Notes under the pieces: generated by a model
Seen by the model: the letters and a program-made list of their open reading frames with translations, nothing else
The model's database searches: none
Told to the model about the DNA's origin: nothing
Shown here: positions 47,601 through 59,042 of the stretch, in pieces
Layout of the letters: each line of letters opens with the position of its first letter
Position numbering within the stretch: the first letter of the stretch is position 1
Assembly: GCA_023313575.1 (NCBI GenBank)
Contig: JAJTTP010000001.1
Coordinates: 1,550,001 to 1,614,000, forward strand
DNA length: 64,000 bases
Direction of reading: 5' to 3'
Source: Eutypella sp. D-1
Taxonomy: Eukaryota; Ascomycota; Sordariomycetes; Xylariales; Diatrypaceae
Position numbers and translations under genes: made by a program

Positions 47601-47718
47601 TTTATGCATCGCTTGGTGTTGAATAGCAAATGCCAACCAAAAGAAAGACATGAAAAAGAGTTGGACAAACCGGTCATCGAGGGACACCAATCACGCGAAT
47701 GTTTGTACATACGTAAGA
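44672..47718. other. Gene-free region between DUF3176 and synaptojanin-like genes
   Basis: 3 kb holding the DUF3176 promoter on the left and the 3' end of the synaptojanin-like gene on the right. Two short minus-strand frames (44977-45186 and 45284-45502, about 70 codons each) look slightly protein-like but have no recognised domain, start context or splice partner. I see no transposon ends. A tRNA-like B-box near 45612 has no matching arms. Confidence 0.5.
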
Positions 47719-50700
47719 TCATGTAGGCTTCAACGTCTCCCACCCGCCCATGTCACCTGGCTGGTCATCGCCGAGGAGGTCGACGGTCGGCTTGCGGGCA
47801 GGCAGCGGGGGCTGTGCCGTGCCGATGCCCTGCTGTTGTGTCGAGCGGGGGGCCGACATGACGGGTTTCCGCTCGGGCACCTTTCCCAGGCCGGGGAGAC
47901 CTATCCCCCCCGACGGCGTCGACCTTCCCGAACTGGCGCTTTGGCTATGGCGGTGGTTGGGGTTGGGGTTTGGGTTGGGATTATCGCTGTAGCGCTCGAA
48001 AGAATTCGGACTTGATCCGGTGGCGCGTTCCGGCTGTAGGGGAGGCGGCAAGATACCGGTGTTGCGCATGCCTCCCGTTAGGGGCGTGGGTTTGGTCCCA
48101 GCCACGGCCCCGACGCCAGCTCTGCTGGCGTGGAGGCTTGCCGTCAGGTCCGACACCCTCGCGGATGGCTTGCGGGGAATGGTGGGCTTTGCGCCCGCAG
48201 CCGTGGTGCCATTAGCAGAAAACGCCGGGAACTGAGCCGGCTCGGAGGTAGGAGGGCTGTTCGTGGGGGATGTCGTCACGAGGTGGGCTGGCTTCCTCGC
48301 TACCGGCGGGGCGCCGGGCTTCGCTTTATTAAGGCTGCCGGCCGAGGTCGAGGCGGACGATATTTGTGAGTTGCTTCCGCTCGGAGGTGCTGCTGGGAAG
48401 GTCGACGACCTAGCCGGGACGGGTTGAGGTAGACTTTGCGTAGAGGTCTGTCTCCTCGGAGGTGGGGGTGGAGGTGCTTCGTTCTTCAGGCTACGCGAGA
48501 TCGCCTGCTCTTCGGCTAGGTTTAGCCGGCCGGCCTTGGCAGGAAGCGCTGCTGGGTCAAATGGCGGCGGTAGCTTTCTCGGCGCGGAACTGGAAGCGGA
48601 TGTCGATAATATGTTCGAGTGATTAATGTGTTCGTAGGGACTGCTAGAGATGCTGGAGAAGGACGAGAGCCTCGATTCGGACCTCGGAACCGAGACCCAG
48701 TCCGGCTCTTCCGTGGGATGGAAAGGGTTCGCGGGGCGGTTAGGGTTGAGGACGACGGTGGAATTGCCGTTAGGGGGTGCCGGCGGGCCGACCGAAGACC
48801 GGGCCATTTTGCTGTTGTCGAGCCACCACCTCTGACGGTCGGAGCTGGCAGGGGGGAGCCCTGGTTCTACTGGGTCGTAACCTATAAGATCTTCCTCTTC
48901 CGAGTCATCACTCAGAAGGTTGGTGGTCGGATGCCCTATGTCCGCCTTGCGTCGTTCATAGAGCTGTCTGCTGATCTTTTCACGTAGCGGCTCGTCAATG
49001 ATATTGACGATACACCGGAAAGTAGCGTAGACAGGTCGGTGGTCAGAAAAGCGCAGCGGAGCAGAGTTATAGGATAATTGTCTTATGTTCTTGCCCTTGC
49101 GTAATATGCGATCCGTCCACGCCGGTATACGAGCCTTCTCCCTATTCTTATATTAGCACCATTAGCTAAAGTATGACCTGTAGGTATCACTTACGAAGTA
49201 TCGTATCTGTCCACACCGACATCGAACTTGTACGTCGGCATGAAGGTAATCGAGGCCTCCGAGTAATAGGGGAAGGCAAGGCCAGCCACCATTTGAAGGT
49301 TGAGCTGTAAGATGTTAGTCTCGACCACATCGCAAGCTGTGGGACCTATCAACGTACCTGGTCATTTTCGTATAACTTCTCGAGGTCGTGATTCTTGACC
49401 AGCTGCATAGCTCGTTCGTGTGATAATCCGATACGATAGTTGAAATCTCCGAGCCATATCACCGTGTCTGTGGAATGTCAGAGAGTGCCATAAAACGAGA
49501 GCGAAACGAAGGGTCCATACCGTGATCACCGATACCCCTGTTTCTCTGAAACCGGAGCCCATGGTGAATGGTCGCGTAGTCCCTGTTTCTCTCGTCGTAG
49601 TTGGCGAACCCAGCCGCTAGATGCGCCGTGACGAAGCACAACTGCGTGTTCGCATAGTCCATTCGGATTCCCACCGCGCCCTTGTTTCCGGCGATGCCGG
49701 ACATGCCCGTCTTCTTGACGCTTCCCTCAACGTTTTTGATCTTGTGGAGCGAGGAGGCCCTCACGAAGATGCAAAGGGCGGCACCGACGAGCTGCCCACT
49801 TCGGAGAAGGACATACTTCTCGCCTCCTATTTCTTTGGCTTTCCTGTTAAGCGTCTGCTGGATGGCGCGCTCCCACTCCTGCTTCCTCGTCGGGTCGCTA
49901 TTCATGATCTGCTGGGCGCTGAGCTCGACGATCTCCTGGAACCCGACAACCATAATCTCGGGTTGTGTGGAACCGAGCTCGGCGGGCCAGATCCATGGCG
50001 TTAGGTCCTCGTTCATACCGATGGTTCGCCCATTGAGGTTGAATGTACCGACCCATCTATCAAATGTGAGAAGAATGATACAATGATATTCATAAGTCTT
50101 ATGAAGGATACTTACATCATAATCGGTTCGGTAGAGGTGTATTCAGAGCTACGTTTTGCTAGTTCAGCAGACACATATTCGCTGATTGGGTCATAAAGAT
50201 GAACCGGGCCCTGGCCAACAAGCCGGCCTAAGAGCAAGTCTATTGTATTTTGTCTTGCCTTGTCAGTAAAGTTGTTAATGTATAATCTGGTCGCGCTCTT
50301 GCGGGCGTCGGCGAAGGCCCCGGCAAGAGACATCTTGCCATGCCTGGTAAAAGAGGACTTGAGGGCACCCGTTCCCGCATAAATTCTGGAGAGCGCATCG
50401 CCGTTGTCCGCCCAGAGCGTAGAGTGCCGCATCCAGTAGTCCGCCGTGGCGTACTCTCCCCGGTGACCTAAAAATGCTTCCACCGCCATTTGTGAGATGA
50501 GCGTTTGGATGAGGTTGGTCCTGTCAAGACAGTCCAGACAGTTCGTACGAAAAACTCCTTCTTGCTGTAGAACAACGACCATGCGGCGGCCCTCGGTCGT
50601 GTCGAGCATAGTGTCAGCCGAGTCATCGGTCTCCACAGCAAGGTAATACGCGAAGCCTTCGGCAGAATGCTCAATATATCGGCGAATGTCACGTGCAGCT

Positions 50701-52113
50701 TCATAACCAGCCGTCTTCGTCTCCGCATGGAAGTCGTAGTTGGTCTCCCGCAACAGCGCATGATCGGCCGACTGCTTCTCCCGGCGGTTTAGAGGACAAT
50801 GCTCTACGCCATAATGAAATAGCTGGCTAAGCTCCGCCTCGCCCGGCTTGGTCTCGCTTAGTAGGTTCACGATGTGAACTGCACCGTACGACTGCTCCAA
50901 TTCTAAGAAATGCTTATCAAATGAGGGCTGCGTGCCATCGGCAGAGCGCGTAACCGAGATCTTCTGCTGGCCCGGAATGAGTCCGGCGGTCTGCTCCCAG
51001 AACACGGGGACCGACCCGCGCACCTGCGCATAAGAGAATAAGACGCCGGACGGACTCCAGTAAATGGTTTCCGTCTCGACAAAATTAGCGACGTTGCCAT
51101 CGTCGTCGATTCCTCGGCTGTTAAAGCGCGTGCCGGCCCTTCTGCAGGACAGGCGAGATATGACGGTAAGGAATGAAGGGAGCCCCGTCTTCGAAGCCCG
51201 CAACGGGGCTGCCGCCTGGGGGATGGTCATGGTCAAGCAGAATCCTCGGATGGCAGAGGTGAGGATCCTGGAGGCATCTAGCGCATCGCGCTCGTGGGCC
51301 ATTAGCCGGGAGCGGAATTGGAGCAAGGGACCGATCATGTACGAGTTCCAGAGAAAAGCATCGTCAAAATTTTCTATATGAAACGTGTCCGTGTCAACCG
51401 GCCTAAGAGACAAGAGGTCAACGATACGTCTCTTTTCCAATGACAGCCTAACGATAGAGATGGAGAGAGCAAACCCACCTATCTTGCATCCTATTTGTCA
51501 GATCGAAATCAGTGCTGTAGTAAAAGGTCCCGTTGCTCAGCAGCTTCTGGAGCTCCTGGTAGGGGTACTCGAGCTCGCCCTCCCTGCGGCTGAGGTTCTG
51601 CCCATAGGCGGACGAAGGGTCCGCCAACTCGCTGTCCCAGGTGCTGAGGGAGACCTGGTCGTACTCGGCGCTGTTGAGGCAGAAGAAGTCGACAGTCAGG
51701 ATCCTCTCGACGGTCTCGCCCGGCCGCAGCGTAGCGACGCGCGTGGCGTGGGTCACCACGCACAGGAAGACGTCCTGGCCGATGGCGATGAGGCCCAGCG
51801 TGCCGTAGATGGGCCGCGGGACCAGGGGGCGGAACTCCGTGAGCAGGTCCTGCGAGAGCGGGGAGAATTCAACCATACACTTGGACGCGGGACCCTCGCC
51901 GGAGGCTGCGCGAGGACGCGCTGAGGAGACGGAAGCCAGGGAACCATCGAGGATGGCTTCATTGGTGGTGGGGCTGTGGCGGAATATGAGAGCATGGGTG
52001 GACGTCGCGATGGCAATTGCTCTATAGGGGTAATCACGAATGAGTAGCTGGCTAGACTTGTCGCCAGACGGCGCAGGAAGTCCACCCCGAATACTTGATG
52101 GTGGTGGATCCAT
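47719..52113 (-). CDS. Synaptojanin-like polyphosphoinositide phosphatase (Sac1 + inositol 5-phosphatase, Inp51/52/53 type)
   Basis: Six exons on the minus strand, 52113-51479, 51429-50116, 50056-49521, 49467-49358, 49304-49195 and 49141-47719, give 1375 residues. It should dephosphorylate phosphoinositides, mainly PI(4,5)P2, at the plasma membrane and endosomes, controlling endocytosis and actin. The Sac1 domain fills residues 1 to about 640 with the catalytic CLDCLDRTN (CX5R) near 506. The 5-phosphatase domain starts at WVGTFNLNG, with GFQEIVELSA, GNKGAVGIRM, WLGDFNYRI near 832, PAWTDRIL near 906 and SDHRPVYA. Both active sites look intact, as in yeast Inp52/Inp53 and unlike Inp51, whose Sac1 site is inactive. 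The last 400 residues are proline-rich with SH3-type motifs (APPPPPPRRQ, PPLPARKP), an NPNPNPN repeat and a final WETLKP. Introns are very short (49-62 nt). ATG at 52113 is used; an in-frame TTG upstream is not a start. The first acceptor is chosen by minimum intron length. Confidence 0.92.
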
Positions 52114-53780
52114 GCTGATATACAGCTGCGGACAGGACAGCAGCAATCAAGTGTGGACGTTATTATCTGGCCTCCTTGGTGACTGACGTCTGAGATTCGC
52201 CTGATGAAGCTGCCAGCGCAGCAGCATCGAAATGCCTGCCGCTAGCGAGTAAGTGGTGCCTCTACTTATAGCGGTTCAGTTTGTCAGGTGAATGAACTAT
52301 TTACATCCATGGACAAGTCTAGGCAGATAAGATATCCAAATACTGAAATAACTTCGAGAAATTCAACACCAATACCGCCCTGGTTTGGTTGGATGCAAGG
52401 TGATTAAAAATAAAAAAAGTCGGTCTTCTTATTCGTTGAACACCGACGAGGCTGAGTTAGGTATTGAATACAGTATGTAAGTTATGCAAGGATGGAAAGT
52501 AAATTCATTCCAACCTACCCGGCCCGGGGACAGCAGCGGTGGTAGCGGTGGCAGCAGTAGTGTGTACCTCTAGGTAGGTAGGTAGTGTGTGTACACTGTA
52601 GATAAGTATTCCTAGCAAGGCTGATCATGTCGGGTGCAAGTCTCAGCAAATCCAGGGTTAATGCGGTAATCGGTACATCAATCTGCCACATGTTTTTGGT
52701 ACTGTATATAAGTACCCCGTACCCACTCACCTGATAGTTCTTGGATTTATGCACATTTTGGGGCTTTAAGCTTCACCTCAACTTGATCAGCAACATCCTT
52801 AAAACCATTTCCAATACTTCTATATAAAGGTTGAGCGGCAGTTACATCGCTTGCTACATTGTTGGCATGGTCGTCATTTAGGTGGTATATTACAGATCAT
52901 TAAGTAATCCACAGTAGCCCGTCTGTGCCAAATCGAAAACAGTCTATCTTGAAGGGGTTGCTCCCATCCTTGTCTGGAAACATTCAAATTATGTAATGGG
53001 AGACCGGCGTTGTGGTCTACATATTATGATGTAGGCGATGCCGTTGTCACGGGATAAGATTTGTCTCTTTAAGAAGTCCATATAGTTACGGTAAGTTTTT
53101 CTTTATTTTCTAATGCTGGCCATGACTTGACTACCATGGGCCTGTGATTGTCGAACACATTGAACTCGATGTTGCCCAGCCAATACTCTTTCGTCCCCTT
53201 GGACATCAATCAATACCATATAATCGGCTGCTCATGCCTGGGAGTAGAGGCTGATCAGCAATCGGGCAAAGGTCGGCCTGTTTGCAGGTGAAGAGAAGAT
53301 CATCTCGCGAAGTCCTCCTTGACGGACAGTGCCGGTTCCAGCGACTGTGTAGTTGTGCTGTGTGCTGACGAAACAATGAGGGGAAAGGGCAAGAGATCTC
53401 TTCCGGGGAAACACAACGATCAAGGAAATGAGGAAAAAAACAAGCGTCCACACGCCATCATTCAAGAGCCTTCTCGCTCTGTACACGAGGATAGGGGCGT
53501 AAAAACACTACTATAGTCGTGAATAGGTTATGGTATTGCCGAGTAAGAGGTGTACTATAGTACAACCTCCACTGACGGTTCCTGTGGAAAAGCGACAAGG
53601 AAATCAATGCCTGCATTTTCCAGCCCTGAGAACAACCAACTCCCTGACCACCCCTCTTGACCGAATGTCACAAAACCCCTTCATCAGTAAGGGGTCTCGG
53701 GAAACCTGACCCTCGAGAAATAAGTCCCAACGGGCATACTGGTGCAGCGGGGACCCGGAGGTATCATGAAAAAGAGTATC
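52114..53780. other. Promoter of the synaptojanin-like gene and 3' side of 14-3-3
   Basis: 1.7 kb between two minus-strand genes. The right part contains the 14-3-3 3' UTR; the left part contains the synaptojanin-like promoter. A TAGG tandem occurs at 52572-52587. I recognise no gene. Confidence 0.5.
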
Positions 53781-55139
53781 TTAAGACTCGGCCGCGGGAG
53801 CAGGAGCCTCCTCTTCCTTCTTCTCGGCCTCCTCGGCGGGCTTGTCCTCCTTAGGAGCCTCCTGGGCGGCAGCGGCGCCCTCGCCCTCATTGCTCTCAGA
53901 AGACGTCCAGAGCGTCAGGTTGTCGCGGAGGAGCTGCATGATCAGAGTGCTGTCACGGTAAGACTCCTCTGACAATGAATCGAGCTCGGCAATGGCATCA
54001 TCGAACGCCTGCTTGGCCAGGTGGCAAGCACGGTCGGGTGAGTTGAGGATCTCGTAGTAGAAGACGGAGAAGTTGAGAGCGAGACCCAGGCGGATGGGGT
54101 GCGTGGGAGTGAGCTCGGTTTGGGCGACATCGGTTGCGCTCTGAGAAAGGGGTAGAGTAGAGGTTAGACTAGTAAGTTCTTCGAATATCAAGGCCCCACT
54201 TCTATTCTGGGTCGCCTTACCTTGTAAGCCTCGTGAGCGGCAGTGGCGGCAACCTTGCGCTTCTCACCGGAAGCGAACTCGGCCAGGTATCGGTGGTAAT
54301 CACCCTTCCTATTATAAGGTGGACAGAAATTAGATACGGTATATCATGGGGGGGGGGGGGGGGGCGATGGTGGTGCCGGTGTGGCAAAGTGGGGAAATAG
54401 AGAGACATACATTTTGTGATAGAAGACCTTAGACTCGCCAGTTGCAGCGTTGGGGATCAGGCTCTCGTCGAGGACATCCAAGACATCCTGGCAGACCCGC
54501 TCGAGCTCAGCCTCAATCTTGTTGCGGTAGGATCGGATCGTCTCGACGTGCTTGTCGGAGCCCTTAGATTCCTCCTTCTGCTCAATCGAGGAGATGATTC
54601 TCCACGAGGCACGTCGGGTACCAACGACGTTCTTGTAAGCGACGGACAGCAGGTTACGCTCATCAACGGTGAGCTCTCCACCAAGCTTGGCGACCTCCTT
54701 CATATAGGTAACCATCTCATCGTAACGTTCGGCCTGCTCGCAAAGGCGAGCGAGGAAAGTCTTGCTGTTAGAAAGGAGTGATATGTCAGTATACGAAATT
54801 CCCAAAGTGGGCGGAACCACGCCGGCGTGGTGGGATGATGCCGTATGTGGCTGAGGATAAACACGAACCTCTCGCGCTAAATTCATAAGGAAAAGAGTCA
54901 GTTAGCAGGACTATTATGTCTATCTCGACTTTAAAAACGGTATATAAATGCATATCAAGGGGTTTTTTAATCGATATATGCTGCTTTGCAGGAATGACAA
55001 AGACAGGCGCCGAGACAAGGCAGCCAGCCTGACAGTCGGAAGAGGGCAAAATTGCAATTATGGTGAGGAGTCATGGGGGGTAAAGTGGACGAGTTTAGCG
55101 GGGGAAATCAAAGCAACCTTTACTTACCTCAGAAGTCAT
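53781..55139 (-). CDS. 14-3-3 protein
   Basis: Five exons on the minus strand, 55139-55128, 54876-54869, 54764-54411, 54308-54221 and 54140-53781, give 273 residues. 14-3-3 proteins are dimeric phosphoserine/phosphothreonine readers in the cytosol and nucleus that regulate signalling, metabolism and cell cycle. The reconstructed start is [24 protein letters not shown]. The conserved core follows: [19 protein letters not shown], the groove residues in [35 protein letters not shown], and the last helix [18 protein letters not shown]. The acidic Glu/Ala tail ([17 protein letters not shown]) is typical for fungi. Exon 1 has only 12 nt and exon 2 only 8 nt, both needed to supply the conserved N-terminus. 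The exon 2 donor (GTTCGT) is weak. The intron before exon 4 holds a G17 tract. Confidence 0.93.
54348..54364 (+). repeat. Homopolymer G17 inside a 14-3-3 intron
   Basis: Seventeen G on the plus strand, read as C17 in the 14-3-3 transcript, within the intron 54309-54410. It lies between donor and branch region, where length change would probably be tolerated. Confidence 0.9.
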
Positions 55140-58100
55140 GATGTGTTACTGAAGCCGGATTGAAGGGATTCTGAGATGGAATGATCTGGTGATGGAAATA
55201 TGAAAATGAAAAGAGAACGAATCAGTTTATGGGGGGGTTTGATTTTGGTTCGCGATTGTTTCGGGAAGTAGTAGATGCGTCTTTGCACTTTGCGCGAGCG
55301 AGAAGTGTAAGGGGAGGTAAGGAGGGTAAGGATAGGGAGGGTGTAGTAGGTAAGTTTGGGTGTGTTTATTTTCAGAGGTAATTACAGGTCCACGAGTAGT
55401 AGGCAGATTGGTAGATTAGGTACTAAGTATTGCCCACGGGGGGTTATGTAGGTAGGTACTTAAGGTTTTGATTGTTCTTAGTACTGTAGTATGGACGGAG
55501 TACTATGGTAGAGAGGAAGTTGCTGGATCGAGAGAAATCGAACTTATTTGGAGCCTGGTAGCCTGGGAGTGTTGACCACCACTTTCAAAGAAAATCGGTG
55601 CATGTCCCTCCTTAGGTAGAGCCTTAGCGTAAAAAAACTCCTTGTCCCGCATGCACGTACATACGGCGACAGCGGGCAAGCAAGTGGTGTATGTCTTTCT
55701 CATGTACTCAGGTTGGTACTGAAGTACCTCTTGATAGGGACATGTACTGAATCCATAACATTCTGTTGGTTGCTCTACTCCATACACTAGGCGTAGTAGG
55801 CTGTCATCTTGAAGTGGCTCGTGCACAAGTCATACCTGAGATAAGTACTCCATACATGTATCGACTATGGGAGGTACATAGGTATACATGCCGCGTTGGA
55901 GGCAGGCAGGTGAAGGCAAGCAGAAGGAAACCTTAAGTCCTATACCTAAAGTCATCAGATGGATGTAATGGTGGTAAGGTACTTAGAGATTGCCCGTTCT
56001 GCCCATATCTATGTAGGTATGCTAGGTATACATGCCGGTGGCAGCAGAGATATTAAGCCTTGAGGTTCATCCTAAGGTATTCGATAGGAAGGAACGCCCT
56101 GAAGGCACCACCTACATAAGCAAAGTTGAAGCCGTATTTAGAAGAACCCGACCTGGAAGTGACATCAAATATCAAGCCCGTGCTCTAACCCTGAAGACAA
56201 GGAGCATCTCATCTTCAATGATTACTTACTTAAGTGCCTACCATTCCCCCACTATCTCCCAACCTAGAATACATGCTTCCTCTTCTAGAACTACGACCAT
56301 CCATAGTATCAATACTACCCTAAGTAGGTAACTGAATGACTGACATACCGACTGACCTCGGGATGAGCCTTGTTAAGTGCCAGTTGTCAAGTGAACCTTT
56401 GGGGCATTGACCCTACTCCTAAAGGAGATGCAGACTTATGAAAAAAGAGACAAGGGACCAACAGCACTGTCCACCATCCTACAACCTAAAGGAACGGTGT
56501 AGGCGGACTTCCTGATATCCACCCGACCGGCCGGGGCGCATCAGCAGTACCTGGGCAGTCTGTTCTTCTCCTTAAACTTGGACTACTTAACATCCAGGAT
56601 GCATTACTTAATCTTAGATGGGCTTAAGTAATAGATATTCCCAGTATTACTTACAGTGGTTACGTATCCCCTGATGGCAGCCCAGCAGCCCAGAAATATG
56701 CAGGTAAGAACGATACCTTAAGGGATTCAATGATGATATTTACCTAGCAGGCGTAGGTAGGTATGTAAACTTAAATCCGACGGTTCATACACTTTACATT
56801 TCCAAGGATAAATGGTACAGCCTGGCTACATGCTGTAGGCATAGTTCAACGTTGCAGCTGCGACAGGCAAGGAAACAATGACGTATATATGCATATGTGA
56901 TAGAGCTGTTGATCTTTGCTAATACCCCTATACATACATACATACATGCATACATACCAGGTAAGCTATCAGGCAACCTCAACATAACGCTTTCCAATAT
57001 CTACCTAGGCAGGTAAATTCATATATTGATTTAAATTCGAACCATCTTGTTTCCTCTAACAGTTCTGTTAAGCGCGCGCATCTTTTCTCCCTACTTTGAC
57101 CTACATAGATGATGTTATGCCATTTACCCCTATATACGGAGTCGCCGTGCCCTACCGGCCTACCATACCGACTTGTCGACAGGGGTGATGTATCCATAAT
57201 GGGTTTGGATGTATGTATAGATTCTAGACCGCCATGAGAGAGACTTAACATATCCGTGGTGAACTCGAACATGTTCCCACCAACTAGTTAGTTACATAGT
57301 AGGGATTCGATAGGGATCATGTACATAGCACCTAGGCCGCTCTGGCCGTCTACGTAGCCGTTCCGCTCCGTGTATATCGAGGGAGGCTCGGCTCGGCTCA
57401 GCGTGTCTCGGCCTCTTCGAGCTTCAAGTCAAGCAGAGTCGCATAAGAGACTGGACTGGCTGGTCTAGATTTCAGGTATAGCATCTATGTATAATCTATC
57501 TGACGGCCCGAAGAGTCTATACATACACACATAGTACAATGCTTAGGATGTTGTTGCTTCTGATTGAGAACTCCAGGATAAATTTTCATGACTAGTAGCT
57601 GTGCCTCACCCTGTAAAAAGCCATACTAGGCCGGAAACAGTGCCTCTTTTTTTTCCGTCCTTTTTTCCCCTAAGAGAGAGAGAAAAAAATAGGGAGAGAC
57701 CCCACCAGTCATACAGACAGACACTTTAACTATCACTTTCTTCCCGCCCAGCCATTCAGCGAGCCAAGCAGGTTCGCCCCCCTCTCTCGAGGGTCTTATC
57801 GCGTGACACCCCCCTTTTTTTTCCATCTGTCTCTTTCTCTCTCTCTTCCCTACATAATCCGGTCTGGCTTATGCGCTGGCAAGTCGTGCCTCTCCGCGGT
57901 ACCTGCTCGGGGTCATGCGTCCGTCCGGGCTTATCGTAGCCTCGTTTCTCTGGTCCTCTCTCTCCCCCCTACTCACGTGCTGTTAGGTACTGTGCTGTAC
58001 TGTACAATGCAGCCCCAGCATACATAAGTCGGCACACTAGACCACCTAGGTAGCTCAACTAATACCTACCTAACCTGTTCTACTTGCGCGGCCTGCTGTC

Positions 58101-59042
58101 GGTAAATGCCACTAGCGTAACGTAGCGACGAAGGAGTTCATACAGGTAGATATGTAGATAGAAGAAAAGCGGAAAGAAAGAAGAAAAGAAAAAAGATCAT
58201 GTCGCCTTCATTTTTTTTGCGCCTCATCCTCTTACACAAGTCAAGTCGGAGAAACCGTGGTGTTGCGATACATAAACTGTATATAACCGGAATACCCCGA
58301 TAACATGCAACATGATGCTAAGAATAAGACGATAGAAAAAATATTCTATAGTTATAGAAAAAAGAAACATGCAACTCAGCTGCCCATGCTATGCTACATA
58401 TCCGCACATGACGACGGATCCTCCGCCCGCCTTGAAATGCGATTTGCCGCCGAGCGAGCCGATAAGCTTCTAGCCCCCACAGTCCATCGGACGTGAAAGC
58501 GGACTTTACCAATGAAGCCTCCTGTTGGACGGCGTGCGCGCGCACGATAAGCATTCGTTCGTGCTTGGGCACAAGGTGTCACATTGGAGTCAGAAGAGAG
58601 AAAAAAAACCAACCCCAAAAAAACCAATGAGCTGATCTTATCTTCCAGCTCGATGCGCGCAATGTGGAGCCCTATACTAAGTATGGAATCATGATAGGTG
58701 GTAGTAGTTATCGGTAGTACCTTTTGTACTTAAGGAAAAATAGTCTGTCAAATACATACATCTTGATTGACTAAAGCCTCGAGTTAGGGTACCAATAGGC
58801 ATTAGTTAAGCGCTGTGCGTACAAGTATGCATGATTACTAGGTAACGTAAATATAGATATACAAACAGTCTGGTACAATATTAGGGATTCTTTGGGGGGG
58901 TCATCAGCGTGGCCATCGTGAAACGGTTCCAAGGTTGTGGGTATCTAGGTAGGTAGTAAACGCAGGCGTGCACGCCGGCTCGCCTTGCTTTCCAAGGTTT
59001 ATTAAGGCCTTATCCTATTAATTTTTCGCCGCCAATGCCCTC
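55140..59042. other. Gene-free region upstream of 14-3-3
   Basis: Nearly 4 kb with no recognisable coding sequence. The left end is the 14-3-3 promoter and leader (a GT/GGT-rich stretch at 55300-55380, which is pyrimidine-rich on the coding strand). Simple repeats include a CATA run at 56931-56957 and pyrimidine-rich tracts near 57640-57670 and 57800-57850. Several short TAGGTA/TACCTA tandems occur (55447, 56755, 58045). The 3' end of the secreted lipase lies at the right border. Confidence 0.55.
56931..56957 (+). repeat. CATA microsatellite
   Basis: About six CATA units with one interruption (CATG), in intergenic DNA about 1.8 kb upstream of the 14-3-3 start. Confidence 0.8.
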
